A DNA stretch of 64,000 nucleotides, taken from the NCBI GenBank assembly GCA_900319865.1, contig ONQD01000007.1, positions 1 to 64,000 on the forward strand, given 5' to 3'. The DNA comes from an uncultured Bacteroidales bacterium. GTDB taxonomy: Bacteria; Bacteroidota; Bacteroidia; Bacteroidales; P3. Made by a program: the position numbers and the translations under genes. This document shows, one piece after another, positions 63,422 through 64,000 of this stretch. Under the pieces are notes generated by a model that saw only the letters and a program-made list of their open reading frames with translations, searched no databases and was not told the DNA's origin. Numbering within the stretch: position 1 is the stretch's first letter; the number at the start of each line of letters is the position of its first letter.

Positions 63422-63445
63422 CTCTCTACGTATACGCTATGCCGT

Positions 63446-64000
63446 TTAGTCAAATAGTTTGGCCACTTGTTCCACCACCTTGGGCAGTGCGAACACCACC
63501 ACCTTGTCCTTGGCCATGATTTGGGTGTCGCGGGTGGGGAAAATAGTCTCGTTTCCTCTGATGATGCCGCCAATCGTGGCCCCTTTGGGTAGTCCCAGCT
63601 CCCTGATTGAGTGGCGGGTGGCCGGTGCCCGTTTGCCAACGTTCAGCTCTATCAGTTCGGCGTTGGTTCCGCTGAGCCACTTACTGCTCACAGCGTCGCC
63701 GCGCACCATGAATCGGGCAATATAGCTTGCGGTAATCAGTTTCTTGTTGATGATGGTGTCTATGCCGATGTCTTGCGACAGGCTTATGAATCCAGTGTTC
63801 TCCACCAGTGCTATGGTGCGTCCCACACCCAGTTTCTTGGCATGCAGGCAGGTCAATATATTGGTCTCCGACGAGTCGGTCACGGCAATAAAGGCATCGG
63901 TGTTCTGCAGGCCTTCCTCTTTCAGCAGCTCTATGTCGGTGGCGTCTCCGTTTATTATCAGTGTCTTGTTCAGCAGTCCGGCCACCTCCTCGCACCGCGC
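63446..64000 (-). CDS. trkA: Trk potassium uptake regulator TrkA (C-terminal part; 5' end beyond right edge)
   Basis: About 185 codons, open to the right edge. RCK-type NAD-binding domain remainder (LIINGDATDIELLKEEGL, DAFIAVTDSSETNIL) and a TrkA_C domain (SGTNAELIELNVGKRAPATR, IFPTRDTQIMAKDKVVVFA). TrkA gates TrkH according to nucleotide binding. The N-terminal Rossmann part lies outside. Confidence 0.9.
   Translation of the reverse strand, partial: ARCEEVAGLLNKTLIINGDATDIELLKEEGLQNTDAFIAVTDSSETNILTCLHAKKLGVGRTIALVENTGFISLSQDIGIDTIINKKLITASYIARFMVRGDAVSSKWLSGTNAELIELNVGKRAPATRHSIRELGLPKGATIGGIIRGNETIFPTRDTQIMAKDKVVVFALPKVVEQVAKLFD

Overview
The window looks like a chromosome segment of a Bacteroidales-type Bacteroidota bacterium. 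The signs are a C-terminal type IX secretion (T9SS) sorting domain on a 4008-residue surface protein, a TonB protein and a TonB-dependent receptor with an N-terminal carboxypeptidase-regulatory-like domain, fimbrillin/FISUMP-type lipoproteins, a DUF4294 protein, and repeated Bacteroidota-style promoter boxes (TAnnTTTG, sometimes with TTG/TTTG 19 bases upstream). There is no rRNA, CRISPR array, transposase or prophage. The genus cannot be fixed from what is visible.

Layout. 1-6763 (minus) is one open frame that runs off the left edge: a secreted C10 (streptopain-like) peptidase homologue with a long repetitive tail, whose catalytic cysteine is replaced by proline. 7557-10634 (minus) is an AddA/RecB-type helicase-nuclease. 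11340-14110 holds tonB and an ABC-F ATPase; 14312-16392 (minus) a BaiN/HI0933-type flavoprotein and a tandem universal stress protein; 16516-21143 (plus) a run of ruvB, a YD-repeat secreted protein, hutI, a lolD-type ATPase and rlmB. 21709-33735 is the giant T9SS cargo protein, overlapped by one base by tilS (to 35072). 35.1-38.7 kb is an accessory island: a 61-residue peptide gene and a FISUMP lipoprotein between two inverted copies of a structured repeat. 38731-43058 has a small lipoprotein, tRNA-Gln, lysS, an MBL hydrolase and ung. 43183-46510 (minus) carries holA and a TonB-dependent receptor. 46800-51172 contains a fatty acyl-CoA ligase, an NlpC/P60 hydrolase, a DUF4294 protein and a PlsC-like acyltransferase. 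51.2-54.1 kb (minus) holds small proteins, two of which look like divergent tandem paralogues. 54.2-55.4 kb has DRTGG and PHP proteins. 56.06-64 kb (minus) has rlmH, a methyltransferase, a FemAB/GNAT-like protein, an OmpA-family protein, ftsE, two adjacent TrkH potassium channels and the start-less C-terminal part of trkA.

The housekeeping genes (DNA repair, translation, K+ uptake) are interleaved with secreted surface proteins. The intergenic gaps carry three dispersed repeat families (called A, B and C here) and G-rich/C-rich strand-biased stretches that resemble Rho-dependent terminators. The most unusual items are the cysteine-less C10 homologue, the giant T9SS protein translationally joined to tilS, the inverted-repeat-flanked peptide/lipoprotein island, and the unexplained tandem two-TM paralogues.
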